In this document: one piece after another, positions 35,589 to 43,407 of the stretch
How positions within the stretch are numbered: position 1 is the first letter of the stretch
Layout of the letters: every line of letters begins with the position of its first letter
DNA from: Marinobacter sp. 1-4A
GTDB taxonomy: Bacteria; Pseudomonadota; Gammaproteobacteria; Pseudomonadales; Oleiphilaceae
Assembly: GCF_016597725.1 (NCBI RefSeq)
Contig: NZ_VCGY01000003.1
Span: 124,001-188,000 of the forward strand
Reading direction: 5' to 3'
DNA length: 64,000 bases
Notes under the pieces: model-generated
The model's database searches: none
What the model saw: only the letters and a program-made list of their open reading frames with translations
Told to the model about the DNA's origin: nothing
Made by a program: the position numbers and the translations under genes

Positions 35589-35598
35589 ACGTCAACGT
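35589..35598. promoter_or_regulatory. ACGT-N2-ACGT operator-like element in divergent promoter
   Basis: Two ACGT tetramers (35589-35592 and 35595-35598) in the context TTTACGTCAACGTCAG, about 40 bases upstream of livG and 107 upstream of the hydratase. Paired ACGT halves with a two-base gap are the form of operators of acyl-CoA-metabolism regulators such as MerR-type LiuR. Regulator unknown. Confidence 0.3.
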
Positions 35599-35704
35599 CA
35601 GGTTATCTTCCTGAGCAAGTTTAAAGTAGCCTAATTTCATCACAAAAACCAAGACTGTCTGTTCCATGAATTTTCGAACAGGCTTTGCGACGGAATCCAG
35701 AACT

Positions 35705-36499
35705 ATGACGACCAGCCCTTTAATCTCTGAGTTTGACGCCCAAACCGGCGTAGCAACCCTGACATTTAACCGCCCCGAAGTACTTAATGCGATCAGCATA
35801 CCCATGGCGGAAGCATTTCTGGCGGCAGTAAGAACACTGCGCAGCCAGCCAGAGTTACGCTGTATTGTGCTGACAGGGTCCGGAAGAGCCTTTATGGCCG
35901 GTGGCGACGTTGCCAGCATGACGGGCACACAGGAACAGAAAAGAGACTTTATCAACGGGTTGCTGGTGCCCCTCAACGAAGCGATTCTTCTGTTGCGGAG
36001 CATTGATGCGCCGATGGTTGCCGCAGTGAGGGGCCCGGCGGCCGGCGCCGGGCTCAGCCTAGCGCTGATGGCAGACATCATCGTGGCGGAAGATCGGGCA
36101 AAATTTCTTATCGCCTACAATGGGATAGGTGCGGTGCCCGACTGCGGCTGCACCTGGTTCCTGCCGCACAAGACAGGCGCTACCCGGGCCACTGAAATGA
36201 TGATGCTTGGCCGACAACTTACCGCTGAAGAGGCGCAAAGCTGGGGTTTGATAACCCGTGTCGCGCCCTCAGATTCTTATGACGAAGTTCTGGCAAGCAC
36301 AATCAAGCAGGTTGCCAGCGGCCCGACCAAGGCGTTTGGTGCCTTTCGCCAACTCGTTGATCAGGCCGGTGGTCGATCCCTGGCCGAACAACTTGAGGCT
36401 GAGAGACAGGCCTTTCTCAAGATTGCGCACACAGGCGATTTCGGCGAAGGTGTATCGGCGTTTCTCGCCAAGCGACCCGCTACTTTTTCCGGCCAGTAG
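35705..36499 (+). CDS. enoyl-CoA hydratase/isomerase, PaaG-like
   Basis: Crotonase-fold protein of 264 residues from the ATG at 35705 (GGAATCC upstream); an ATG at 35666 has no ribosome site. The oxyanion-hole segments FMAGGDVASM and GPAAGAGLSLAL are present, and IGAVPDCGCTWFLP resembles the PaaG IGLVPDSGGTWLLP with its catalytic Asp, pointing to isomerase chemistry. It faces the second importer operon, so it may act on acids taken up by it rather than in the main paa operon. A generic fatty-acid enoyl-CoA hydratase is the alternative. Confidence 0.75.
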   Translation: MTTSPLISEFDAQTGVATLTFNRPEVLNAISIPMAEAFLAAVRTLRSQPELRCIVLTGSGRAFMAGGDVASMTGTQEQKRDFINGLLVPLNEAILLLRSIDAPMVAAVRGPAAGAGLSLALMADIIVAEDRAKFLIAYNGIGAVPDCGCTWFLPHKTGATRATEMMMLGRQLTAEEAQSWGLITRVAPSDSYDEVLASTIKQVASGPTKAFGAFRQLVDQAGGRSLAEQLEAERQAFLKIAHTGDFGEGVSAFLAKRPATFSGQ

Positions 36500-36565
36500 A
36501 ATCACTTTCCTGAGGCATTAACAAAGCGGTTGCACACAACACCATTCCACTCAATGCGAGGCATC

Positions 36566-37303
36566 ATGAATCCGGTCATCGAACTACTGCAATCCCACCG
36601 CTCAATTCGCAAGTTCACAGAGCAGAAGATCCCCCGAGAGCTGTTCGCAGAGCTAATTCGTGCCGGCCAGAGCGCCGCTACCTCCAGCCATGTCCAGGCT
36701 TACTCCGTGATTCACGTCGTAAATCCGGATAACAGGCAGAAGATCGCAGCCTTAGCTGGTGGCCAGACCTACGTTGCCGAGAGCTCGGATTTCCTGATGT
36801 TCTGTGCCGACATGAAGCGATCCACAGAAGCAGCTGAAAGGGCGGGGGCAGAAGTGGTTCGCGGTATGACAGAGCAATTGCTGATTGCCAGTGTCGATAC
36901 TGCACTCATGGCTCAGAACGTTGCCACTGCTGCCGAGTCCGAAGGCCTAGGGATTTGTTATATCGGCGGAATAAGGAACAACCCTGCCGAAATCAGTGAG
37001 ATACTCCGCCTTCCAGAACACGTATACCCGGTGTTCGGGATGTGCCTTGGTTATCCCGACCAGAACCCGGAAGTGAAGCCCCGTTTGCCGGTAGAGACCA
37101 TCCTCAAAGAAGACTATTATCAGGACGAACAGGATGAAGCTCAGGTTGCGCGCTTCGACGAGACCATGAAGAAGTATTATCTGGAGCGCACTGGCGGCAA
37201 CAAGAATACGACCTGGTCAGAGCAACTCAAGCCCCTGTTTACCACCAAACTGCGGCCGCACATGAAAGACTTTCTGCAGGGAAAAGGGTTCAAAATGCAG
37301 TAG
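36566..37303 (+). CDS. NfsA-type NADPH-dependent flavin nitroreductase
   Basis: FMN reductase of 245 residues from the ATG at 36566, which has GCGAGG four bases upstream; the GTG/ATG extension to 36530 is less likely. Nitroreductase fold motifs: SHRSIRKFTEQKIP at the N-terminus, SHVQAYSVIHV, and CLGYPDQNPEVKPRLP, which is typical of the NfsA/Frp group. Expected to reduce nitroaromatics, quinones or free flavin with NADPH in the cytoplasm. 66 bases after the hydratase gene. Confidence 0.85.
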   Translation: MNPVIELLQSHRSIRKFTEQKIPRELFAELIRAGQSAATSSHVQAYSVIHVVNPDNRQKIAALAGGQTYVAESSDFLMFCADMKRSTEAAERAGAEVVRGMTEQLLIASVDTALMAQNVATAAESEGLGICYIGGIRNNPAEISEILRLPEHVYPVFGMCLGYPDQNPEVKPRLPVETILKEDYYQDEQDEAQVARFDETMKKYYLERTGGNKNTTWSEQLKPLFTTKLRPHMKDFLQGKGFKMQ

Positions 37304-37311
37304 AAACCTCA

Positions 37312-38094
37312 TCAGGAGCTAATCTTCTGCCAAAGCGTCAGCTCCGAAAAGCTGTGCTGAAACTTGTTGCGCGTCTCGCGGATAACAAATGGCAGGCTTC
37401 TGGATTCCAGTGCCAGAGTGAAATGCGGTGCCAGCATGTCACGCAGCCCGTCGAGGGTGGTGTAGTCTTCCCCGTCTTTCTCGAAGCCGCCCACCCATTT
37501 TTCCTTTGGCGTATAGTCTTCCAGCCAGGTGTAAGGTGAGGCAATCAGCAGTAGCCCGTTATCATTGAGTCGCTCGTGAATGCGGGTCAGAAAAAGGGAG
37601 GGATCATAGAGCCGGTCGATCAGATTACCGGCCAGAACCAGATCATACCCGGTGAATTCAGGATTCAGGTCACAGGCGTCCCCCTGATGGAAGGCCACTT
37701 TCCCGGCGGTATCTTCAAGGCCGAGTGACGCCAGAGTACGCTCCTGATAGCTCACCAGCGCCCCCTCTTCCGGGCGGGCGTAGCGAACCACCTTGTCTCG
37801 GGCCATCACCTGACATTGCTCGACGAACTTGCGGGAAAAATCAATACCGTCCACATGGGCAAATGCCCGCGCCAGCTCAAAAGTGGTACGCCCACAGGCA
37901 CAGCCAATATCCAAAGCCCGCCCCAACGTGCGACCGTCCATGGCATCCAGCGCCACTTTTGCCAGCCCCTTCGGAAAATTGGCTTCACCGTGCCACTGTT
38001 CACCAAAGTGAAACTCCAGATACTGGGCCAGAGTAGTGTCGTCTTCGTAGTAGGCGCTTTGCTGCAAGATCGCTTCCTTCACATTAGTGGGCAT
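37312..38094 (-). CDS. stand-alone OvoA-type 4-mercaptohistidine N1-methyltransferase
   Basis: SAM-dependent methyltransferase of 260 residues resembling the C-terminal domain of the ovothiol enzyme OvoA. Motif I is [16 protein letters not shown] near 62, GIDFSRKF follows, then [20 protein letters not shown] and [20 protein letters not shown], all characteristic of this group. No OvoA sulfoxide synthase domain lies in the window, so the partner would be elsewhere, or the substrate differs. Divergent from the LLM oxidoreductase gene across 78 bases. Confidence 0.72.
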   Translation of the reverse strand: MPTNVKEAILQQSAYYEDDTTLAQYLEFHFGEQWHGEANFPKGLAKVALDAMDGRTLGRALDIGCACGRTTFELARAFAHVDGIDFSRKFVEQCQVMARDKVVRYARPEEGALVSYQERTLASLGLEDTAGKVAFHQGDACDLNPEFTGYDLVLAGNLIDRLYDPSLFLTRIHERLNDNGLLLIASPYTWLEDYTPKEKWVGGFEKDGEDYTTLDGLRDMLAPHFTLALESRSLPFVIRETRNKFQHSFSELTLWQKISS

Positions 38095-38172
38095 GCATTA
38101 CACGAATATCAGTACCCCACCCAATTTGAGATGGTTTGGGGTAGCACCGGCTTCAAGTGCTATCCTAGCATT

Positions 38173-39165
38173 ATGAGCAACCATCCTGACTACTCACTAC
38201 TCGAACTTGCCTCGGTTCGCGAAGGCGACTCCGTGGGCAATACGCTGGCGAACAGCGTGGCCTATGCCCAGCACGCTGAAAAGCTGGGTTTCAAACGATT
38301 TTGGCTGGCTGAACACCATAATATGGAGGGCATCAGCAGTTCTGCCACCTCGGTACTGATTGGCCATATTGCCGGTAAAACCCAAACCATTCGAGTTGGT
38401 TCCGGTGGTGTGATGCTGCCCAACCACCCACCTTTGGTGATTGCCGAGCAGTTCGGAACTCTGGAAAGCCTGTACCCCGGCCGTATCGATCTAGGCCTTG
38501 GTAGAGCCCCGGGCACAGATCCGATTACAGCTCGCGCCCTGCGCCGAAACGGTCTGGGTGCTGAACAGTTTCCGGAAGACGTAGCACAGTTGCAATCTTT
38601 GCTGGGACCTCTAAAGCCCGGTCAACCAGTCAAAGCCATTCCCGGCGCTGGCACCAAGGTGCCTATTTGGTTGCTCGGCTCCAGTCTTTACAGCGCCCAG
38701 CTAGCGGCCATGCGGGGATTACCCTATGCCTTTGCGGGGCACTTTGCTCCGCGACTTTACCGCGAAGCCCTAGCGGTGTATCGGGACAACTTCCAACCCT
38801 CCGAACAACTGCAACACCCCTACACCATTCTGGCGGTTCCCGCAGTGCCTGCTGACACAGTGGAAGAGGCAAGATACTTGGCAACCACCAGTTACCAGCG
38901 CATCCTCGCGCTTTTTCGTGGACAACCTCTGTGGATGAAGGCGCCCGTTGAGTCCATGGATGGGCTGTGGAATGCAGGTGAGCGGGCCGGAGTAAAAGAT
39001 TTTCTGGCGCTTCAACTGCTCGGCGATGCCGCAGCTATCCGGAGCCAGCTTGACGAATTGCTATCGAGCGCAACGGTGGATGAGGTGATGTTCACAGTGG
39101 ACATTCACGACCCGAAAAAGCGCCGCCATGCGCTCGATATACTTGATGAAACCCGCAGGGGTTAA
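38173..39165 (+). CDS. LLM-class flavin-dependent oxidoreductase (luciferase-like)
   Basis: Bacterial-luciferase-like TIM-barrel monooxygenase of 330 residues. The ATG at 38173 begins [19 protein letters not shown]; the longer open frame upstream covers the divergent methyltransferase and is a shadow. Motifs typical of the MsnO8 group: [39 protein letters not shown] and [15 protein letters not shown]. Uses reduced FMN and O2; substrate unknown. Six bases separate it from the hydrolase gene. Confidence 0.85.
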   Translation: MSNHPDYSLLELASVREGDSVGNTLANSVAYAQHAEKLGFKRFWLAEHHNMEGISSSATSVLIGHIAGKTQTIRVGSGGVMLPNHPPLVIAEQFGTLESLYPGRIDLGLGRAPGTDPITARALRRNGLGAEQFPEDVAQLQSLLGPLKPGQPVKAIPGAGTKVPIWLLGSSLYSAQLAAMRGLPYAFAGHFAPRLYREALAVYRDNFQPSEQLQHPYTILAVPAVPADTVEEARYLATTSYQRILALFRGQPLWMKAPVESMDGLWNAGERAGVKDFLALQLLGDAAAIRSQLDELLSSATVDEVMFTVDIHDPKKRRHALDILDETRRG

Positions 39166-39171
39166 GCCACT

Positions 39172-39720
39172 ATGCAAAAAAACATCATCCACGTTTTTCT
39201 GTCTCACGGTCTTGAGAGCGGTCCTGGCGGCACAAAAATTCAGGCCCTGAAAGCGGTAGCTGAGTCTTTTGAACAGGTACAGGTCCACGCCATTGATCAC
39301 CGCAGTAGCAAAGACCCGGAAGTTCGTCTTGCCCAAATGCACGATGCGATTTCTGCCAGTGGCGCGAGTCCAGACAAAATTATTCTTGCAGGCTCCAGCA
39401 TGGGTGGCTGGGTCTGCGCCCAAACCAGTGCGCGGAGGGCCGTTCTCGGGTGCTTTCTGCTCGCACCTGCTTTGGCTATGCCTGACTACCCGCAATCCAG
39501 CCCTTGCATTCAGGCCAAACATATTCAGATTATCCACGGATGGGATGACGATGTTGTTCTGCCAATGCCAGTGATAGAGCTGGCCCGGCAACAGACGCTC
39601 CCTGTCCTGATGCTTCCCGATGGCCATCGCCTCGCAAACAGCCTTCAACGAATTACCGAAGAGTTCCGGGCCTTTCTGGCAAGGGTCGGCGTTAATTCAA
39701 CAGGCGCTGCTCGAAAATAA
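39172..39720 (+). CDS. small alpha/beta hydrolase (YqiA/YcfP-like)
   Basis: A 182-residue alpha/beta-hydrolase-fold protein. The nucleophile elbow is GSSMGGW (Ser near 77), the acid is probably in IHGWDDDVV and the base in LPDGHRL. It starts six bases after the LLM gene, indicating co-transcription. Esterase activity is likely, substrate unknown. Confidence 0.75.
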   Translation: MQKNIIHVFLSHGLESGPGGTKIQALKAVAESFEQVQVHAIDHRSSKDPEVRLAQMHDAISASGASPDKIILAGSSMGGWVCAQTSARRAVLGCFLLAPALAMPDYPQSSPCIQAKHIQIIHGWDDDVVLPMPVIELARQQTLPVLMLPDGHRLANSLQRITEEFRAFLARVGVNSTGAARK

Positions 39721-39817
39721 ACCAAATCGGTCAATTTCTTGCGAAAGTCGACAAGTTTTGCCAGTCTTTAGTAATGTAACAATAAATGTCCGAAAAAAAA
39801 CGAACGGAGAAAACCCG

Positions 39818-40846
39818 ATGAGTAGCATGAGTAAATTCAAGAAACTGGCCGGAATTTCAGCGTTCGCTTTCGCGGCTATGACCGCAGCAAACTCCGTGAA
39901 TGCAGCCAACTGGCGTTATGCTCACGAAGAATATGAAGGCGACGTACAGGATGTATACGCGTACAAATTTAAGGAATATATCGAAGACAACTCCGATCAC
40001 ACCCTACAAATATATCGTTTTGGTGAACTCGGCGAGTCTGATGACATTATGGAACAAACCCAGGCGGGGATCCTGAACTTTGTAAACCAGTCACCCGGTT
40101 TCACAGGCGCCTTGATTCCTGAAGCGCAAATTTTCTTCATTCCTTATCTGATGCCCACCGACATAAACACGGTCATTGAGTTCTTCCGGGAAAGTAAGGC
40201 CATCAACGAAGACTTTCCGAAGCTCTATGCGGAAAACGGCCTTGAACTTCTGCAGATGTATCCGGAGGGCGAATTTGTTATCACCCTGGATGAGCCGGTC
40301 ACTTCTCCAGAAGGCATGAAGAACAAGAAGATCCGGGTTATGACCAACCCGCTACTGTCAGAAACCTATTCCGCATTCGGCGCAACACCCACGCCGCTGC
40401 CCTGGGGTGAGGTTTACGGCGCACTTCAAACCAACATGATTAACGGTCAGGAAAACCCGATTTTCTGGATCGAATCCGGCGGACTGTATGAGGTATCCCC
40501 AAACTTGATCTATACCGGTCACGGTTGGTTCACTACGGCTGCCATGGCCAACAAGGACTTCTACGATGGCCTGCCTGAGAAAGACAAAAAGCTCATTCAA
40601 GACGCCGCAGATTACGCCTTCGAGAAAATCATCACACACATTGATGGTCTGGCAGACGAAGCGCTCGCAAAAATTCAAGCGGCCAGTGACGAGGTTACTG
40701 TAACGCGACTGAATGACGAGCAGATCAAAGCGTTCAAGGCACGGGCTCCACAGGTTGAGAAGAAGTTCATTGAGATGACTGGTCAGGGCGGTAAAGACCT
40801 GCTTAACCAGTTTAAGAAAGACCTAAAAGACGTGCAGAGCAACTAA
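39818..40846 (+). CDS. teaA: ectoine/hydroxyectoine-binding TRAP protein TeaA
   Basis: Periplasmic binding protein of the TeaABC osmolyte importer. The ATG at 39818 has GGAGA seven bases upstream; 342 residues with signal peptide ending at NSVNA (29). The mature start ANWRYAHEEYEGDVQD and FGELGESDDIMEQTQ closely follow Halomonas elongata TeaA as I remember it. With offset 29, Glu38, Phe95, Trp196 and Phe238 fall on the TeaA ligand residues Glu9, Phe66, Trp167 and Phe209. Followed by a strong hairpin and teaBCD. Confidence 0.87.
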   Translation: MSSMSKFKKLAGISAFAFAAMTAANSVNAANWRYAHEEYEGDVQDVYAYKFKEYIEDNSDHTLQIYRFGELGESDDIMEQTQAGILNFVNQSPGFTGALIPEAQIFFIPYLMPTDINTVIEFFRESKAINEDFPKLYAENGLELLQMYPEGEFVITLDEPVTSPEGMKNKKIRVMTNPLLSETYSAFGATPTPLPWGEVYGALQTNMINGQENPIFWIESGGLYEVSPNLIYTGHGWFTTAAMANKDFYDGLPEKDKKLIQDAADYAFEKIITHIDGLADEALAKIQAASDEVTVTRLNDEQIKAFKARAPQVEKKFIEMTGQGGKDLLNQFKKDLKDVQSN

Positions 40847-40866
40847 TACCAGTACTGCACTTCTTC

Positions 40867-40892
40867 CGTCCGCCGGTATCCACCGGCGGACG
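40867..40892 (+). promoter_or_regulatory. intercistronic hairpin between teaA and teaB
   Basis: Perfect 11-base-pair GC-rich stem (40867-40877 with 40882-40892) closed by a four-base loop, no U-tract. It lies 20 bases after the teaA stop and likely stabilises teaA mRNA or attenuates transcription into teaBC, giving excess binding protein. Confidence 0.65.
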
Positions 40893-40964
40893 TTCCAATG
40901 AACTAACCCCGCCCCGCCAAGCCTCAATGTCCGGTCGGGAGCGACATGATCTGGAGCAGAACCC

Positions 40965-41558
40965 ATGTCCGAAAACATCCCGGAGTTAGAAGACGACACC
41001 GCTACTTTTGAGTCCGGTCTGCCCGGGTTTTTGGGAACCATAGACGGGTGGATTGCCAATGCCGAGGCCGTGATTTTGGCTGCTGGCATCATCCTCATGG
41101 CTATCAACACCTGCGTTAACGTTGTTGCGCGTTTTGTATTTGGAGAGGGGTTCTTCTTCTCCGGTGAGATAAACCGCATCCTGATTATTCTGGTTACCTT
41201 TGCTGGCATTGGCTACGCCGCTCGCTACGGTAGGCACATACGTATGTCTGCCGTTTACGACGCGCTCCCTACCAAGGGCCGCAAAGTGCTTATGATTTTT
41301 ATTGCCCTGTTCACGTCAGCGGTGATGTTCTTCCTCTGCTACCACTCGTACGGTTATATAGAAACACTGTATAGCCGGGGCCGTATTTTGCCTGCACTGG
41401 GGTTTGAAATCTGGTGGATTTATATCTGGGTTCCCGTGGGGTTCGCGGTGACCGGTATTCAATACCTCCTTACCGCCGTCAAGAACTTCACCAGTGAAGA
41501 TGTTTATCTCTCAACCGGTGTTATCGATGGTTACGCAGATTCAGAATCGGAAGTCTGA
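40965..41558 (+). CDS. teaB: TRAP transporter small permease TeaB
   Basis: DctQ-family small membrane subunit, 197 residues with four helices (about 35-55, 68-86, 105-125 and 145-165) and the DctQ pattern [20 protein letters not shown]. An acidic N-terminus of about 20 residues precedes the first helix. The C-terminal tail is acidic. Between teaA and teaC, forming the Q subunit that pairs with TeaC. Confidence 0.87.
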   Translation: MSENIPELEDDTATFESGLPGFLGTIDGWIANAEAVILAAGIILMAINTCVNVVARFVFGEGFFFSGEINRILIILVTFAGIGYAARYGRHIRMSAVYDALPTKGRKVLMIFIALFTSAVMFFLCYHSYGYIETLYSRGRILPALGFEIWWIYIWVPVGFAVTGIQYLLTAVKNFTSEDVYLSTGVIDGYADSESEV

Positions 41559-41598
41559 TCCGGTTTCGCTCCGGAAACGATAAAAAAAGGGCATACCT

Positions 41599-42885
41599 AT
41601 GGCGACTATTTTAATGCTCATCATGATCGGGCTGCTACTGCTTGGCTTCCCGATGATGATCCCGCTAACGACCGCCGCTGTCGTTGGCTTTGTAATGATG
41701 TTCGACGGCTTTGGCCAGATGGGCACCTTCATTCAGCAGATGATGGGGGGGATTCGACCGGCCTCACTCATTGCAGTACCCATGTTTATTCTTGCCGCAG
41801 ATATCATGACCCGCGGCCAATCCGCAGACCGACTCATCAACATGGTTATGGCCTTTATTGGCCATATAAAAGGTGGTCTGGCGATTAGTACCGCAACTTC
41901 CTGCACACTCTTCGGTGCAGTTTCGGGCTCCACTCAGGCAACCGTAGTGGCCGTAGGCTCGCCCTTGCGCCCAAAAATGCTCAAAGCTGGCTATTCCGAT
42001 TCCTTTACACTGGCGCTTATCATCAACTCCAGTGACATTGCCTTCCTGATTCCGCCTAGCATCGGCATGATTATTTACGGGGTTATCTCACAAACCTCCA
42101 TTGCGGAGCTGTTTATTGCGGGTGTTGGCCCCGGCATCCTAATTCTGTTTATGTTCTCGCTCTACTGCCTGTTTTACGCCTACAAAAACAACGTGCCCAC
42201 AGAGCCCAAGGCAAGTTGGCGCGAACGCGCGCTCTCCGTGCGCGATGCCAGTTGGCCATTGTTTTTCCCGGTTATCATTGTTGGTGGTATTTACGGCGGT
42301 ATTTTCAGCCCAACCGAAGCGGCTGCCGTTTGCGTTCTCTATGCCTTCTTATTGGAATTCATTGTTTTCCGCTCGCTAAAGCTTGGTGAGATTTACAAGA
42401 TCGCCAAATCTACCGGCCTGATTACCGCTGTCGTATTCATTCTGGTGGCTGTAGGCAACGGCTTTTCCTGGATCATTTCCTTTGCGCAAATCCCTCAGGC
42501 CATTCTGGAGTCGGTGGGTGTAAACGAAGCGGGTCCGATAGGCGTACTGATCGCTATCTGTGTGGCCTTCTTCGTTGCCTGTATGTTTGTGGATCCGATC
42601 GTCGTCATTCTGGTACTGACGCCGATTTTCGCTCCTGCCATTCAGGCAACAGGGCTGGACCCGGTACTCGTGGGTGTACTCATAACTCTGCAGGTTGCAA
42701 TCGGCTCGGCAACGCCGCCTTTCGGCTGCGATATATTCACCGCCATCGCGATCTTCAAACGGCCTTATCTGGAAGTTATCCGGGGTACGCCGCCGTTTAT
42801 CATCATGCTGATCGTAGCGGCCGGTCTGATTATTGCGTTTCCGCAGATTGCCCTTTTCCTGCGTGATCTTGCCTTTGCAGACTAA
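41599..42885 (+). CDS. teaC: TRAP transporter large permease TeaC
   Basis: DctM-family permease of 428 residues with about twelve helices, the transport subunit driven by a sodium or proton gradient. Signature segments FGAVSGSTQATVVAVGS near 112 and GGIYGGIFSPTEAAAVCVLY near 230 are typical of DctM proteins. Forty bases after teaB. Confidence 0.88.
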   Translation: MATILMLIMIGLLLLGFPMMIPLTTAAVVGFVMMFDGFGQMGTFIQQMMGGIRPASLIAVPMFILAADIMTRGQSADRLINMVMAFIGHIKGGLAISTATSCTLFGAVSGSTQATVVAVGSPLRPKMLKAGYSDSFTLALIINSSDIAFLIPPSIGMIIYGVISQTSIAELFIAGVGPGILILFMFSLYCLFYAYKNNVPTEPKASWRERALSVRDASWPLFFPVIIVGGIYGGIFSPTEAAAVCVLYAFLLEFIVFRSLKLGEIYKIAKSTGLITAVVFILVAVGNGFSWIISFAQIPQAILESVGVNEAGPIGVLIAICVAFFVACMFVDPIVVILVLTPIFAPAIQATGLDPVLVGVLITLQVAIGSATPPFGCDIFTAIAIFKRPYLEVIRGTPPFIIMLIVAAGLIIAFPQIALFLRDLAFAD

Positions 42886-42920
42886 CGCGCACCCGGGTCT
42901 GGATTTTTAAGGAGAAAACC

Positions 42921-43364
42921 ATGTTCAAACGGATACTGGTGGCGGTGGACGGCTCCAAGACGTCTCTTGGAGCTTTGGACAAGGCCATTGAACTGCAAAG
43001 GCTTATACCGGAGGCAGAGATTTTCATTCTCTGCGTGTATAAGCACCACAGCCTGTTTGAAGCATCACTGTCCATCGGCAGGCCCGATGACATGGACATT
43101 CCGGATAAGGTGTTATCAGAGTACGCCAAAGAGGTGGTCAATCACGCCAAGGAGATGGCGAAGGATCATGGCGCAACCCATGTTCGCGGCTTTGTAAAAG
43201 CCGGGCGCCCCTCCAAGGTGATTATAAAATTGGCTCAAGACAAAGAAGCTGATCTAATTGTTGTCGGCACCCGAGGCACCCACAGCGACAAAGACGGGAT
43301 GTTTCTCGGCAGTGTTTCGCACCGTGTCGCCGCGCACGCCAAATGCCCGGTACTGGTGGTTTAG
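42921..43364 (+). CDS. teaD: universal stress protein TeaD, TRAP-associated
   Basis: UspA-family protein of 147 residues; in Halomonas the equivalent TeaD binds ATP and restrains TeaABC. The nucleotide-binding signature GTRGTHSDKDGMFLGSVS is present but with ten instead of nine residues between GxxG and GS. AAGGAG lies before the ATG. It follows teaC by 35 bases and is the last gene of the unit. Confidence 0.85.
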   Translation: MFKRILVAVDGSKTSLGALDKAIELQRLIPEAEIFILCVYKHHSLFEASLSIGRPDDMDIPDKVLSEYAKEVVNHAKEMAKDHGATHVRGFVKAGRPSKVIIKLAQDKEADLIVVGTRGTHSDKDGMFLGSVSHRVAAHAKCPVLVV

Positions 43365-43375
43365 GCCGTATTTTT

Positions 43376-43407
43376 CTAGCCGGATCAGCCCTACGCTGGC
43401 CGGCTAG
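43376..43407. terminator. inverted repeat between convergent teaD and diguanylate cyclase genes
   Basis: Stem of eight base pairs (43376-43383 with 43400-43407) overlapping the cyclase stop codon. TTTTT lies before rather than after it on the plus strand, so classification as terminator is tentative. Confidence 0.35.

Noticed and set aside
39620-39817. N-terminal extension of TeaA
   Set aside because: The signal peptide begins at the ATG at 39818 after a good ribosome site; upstream residues are the wrong frame of the hydrolase gene.
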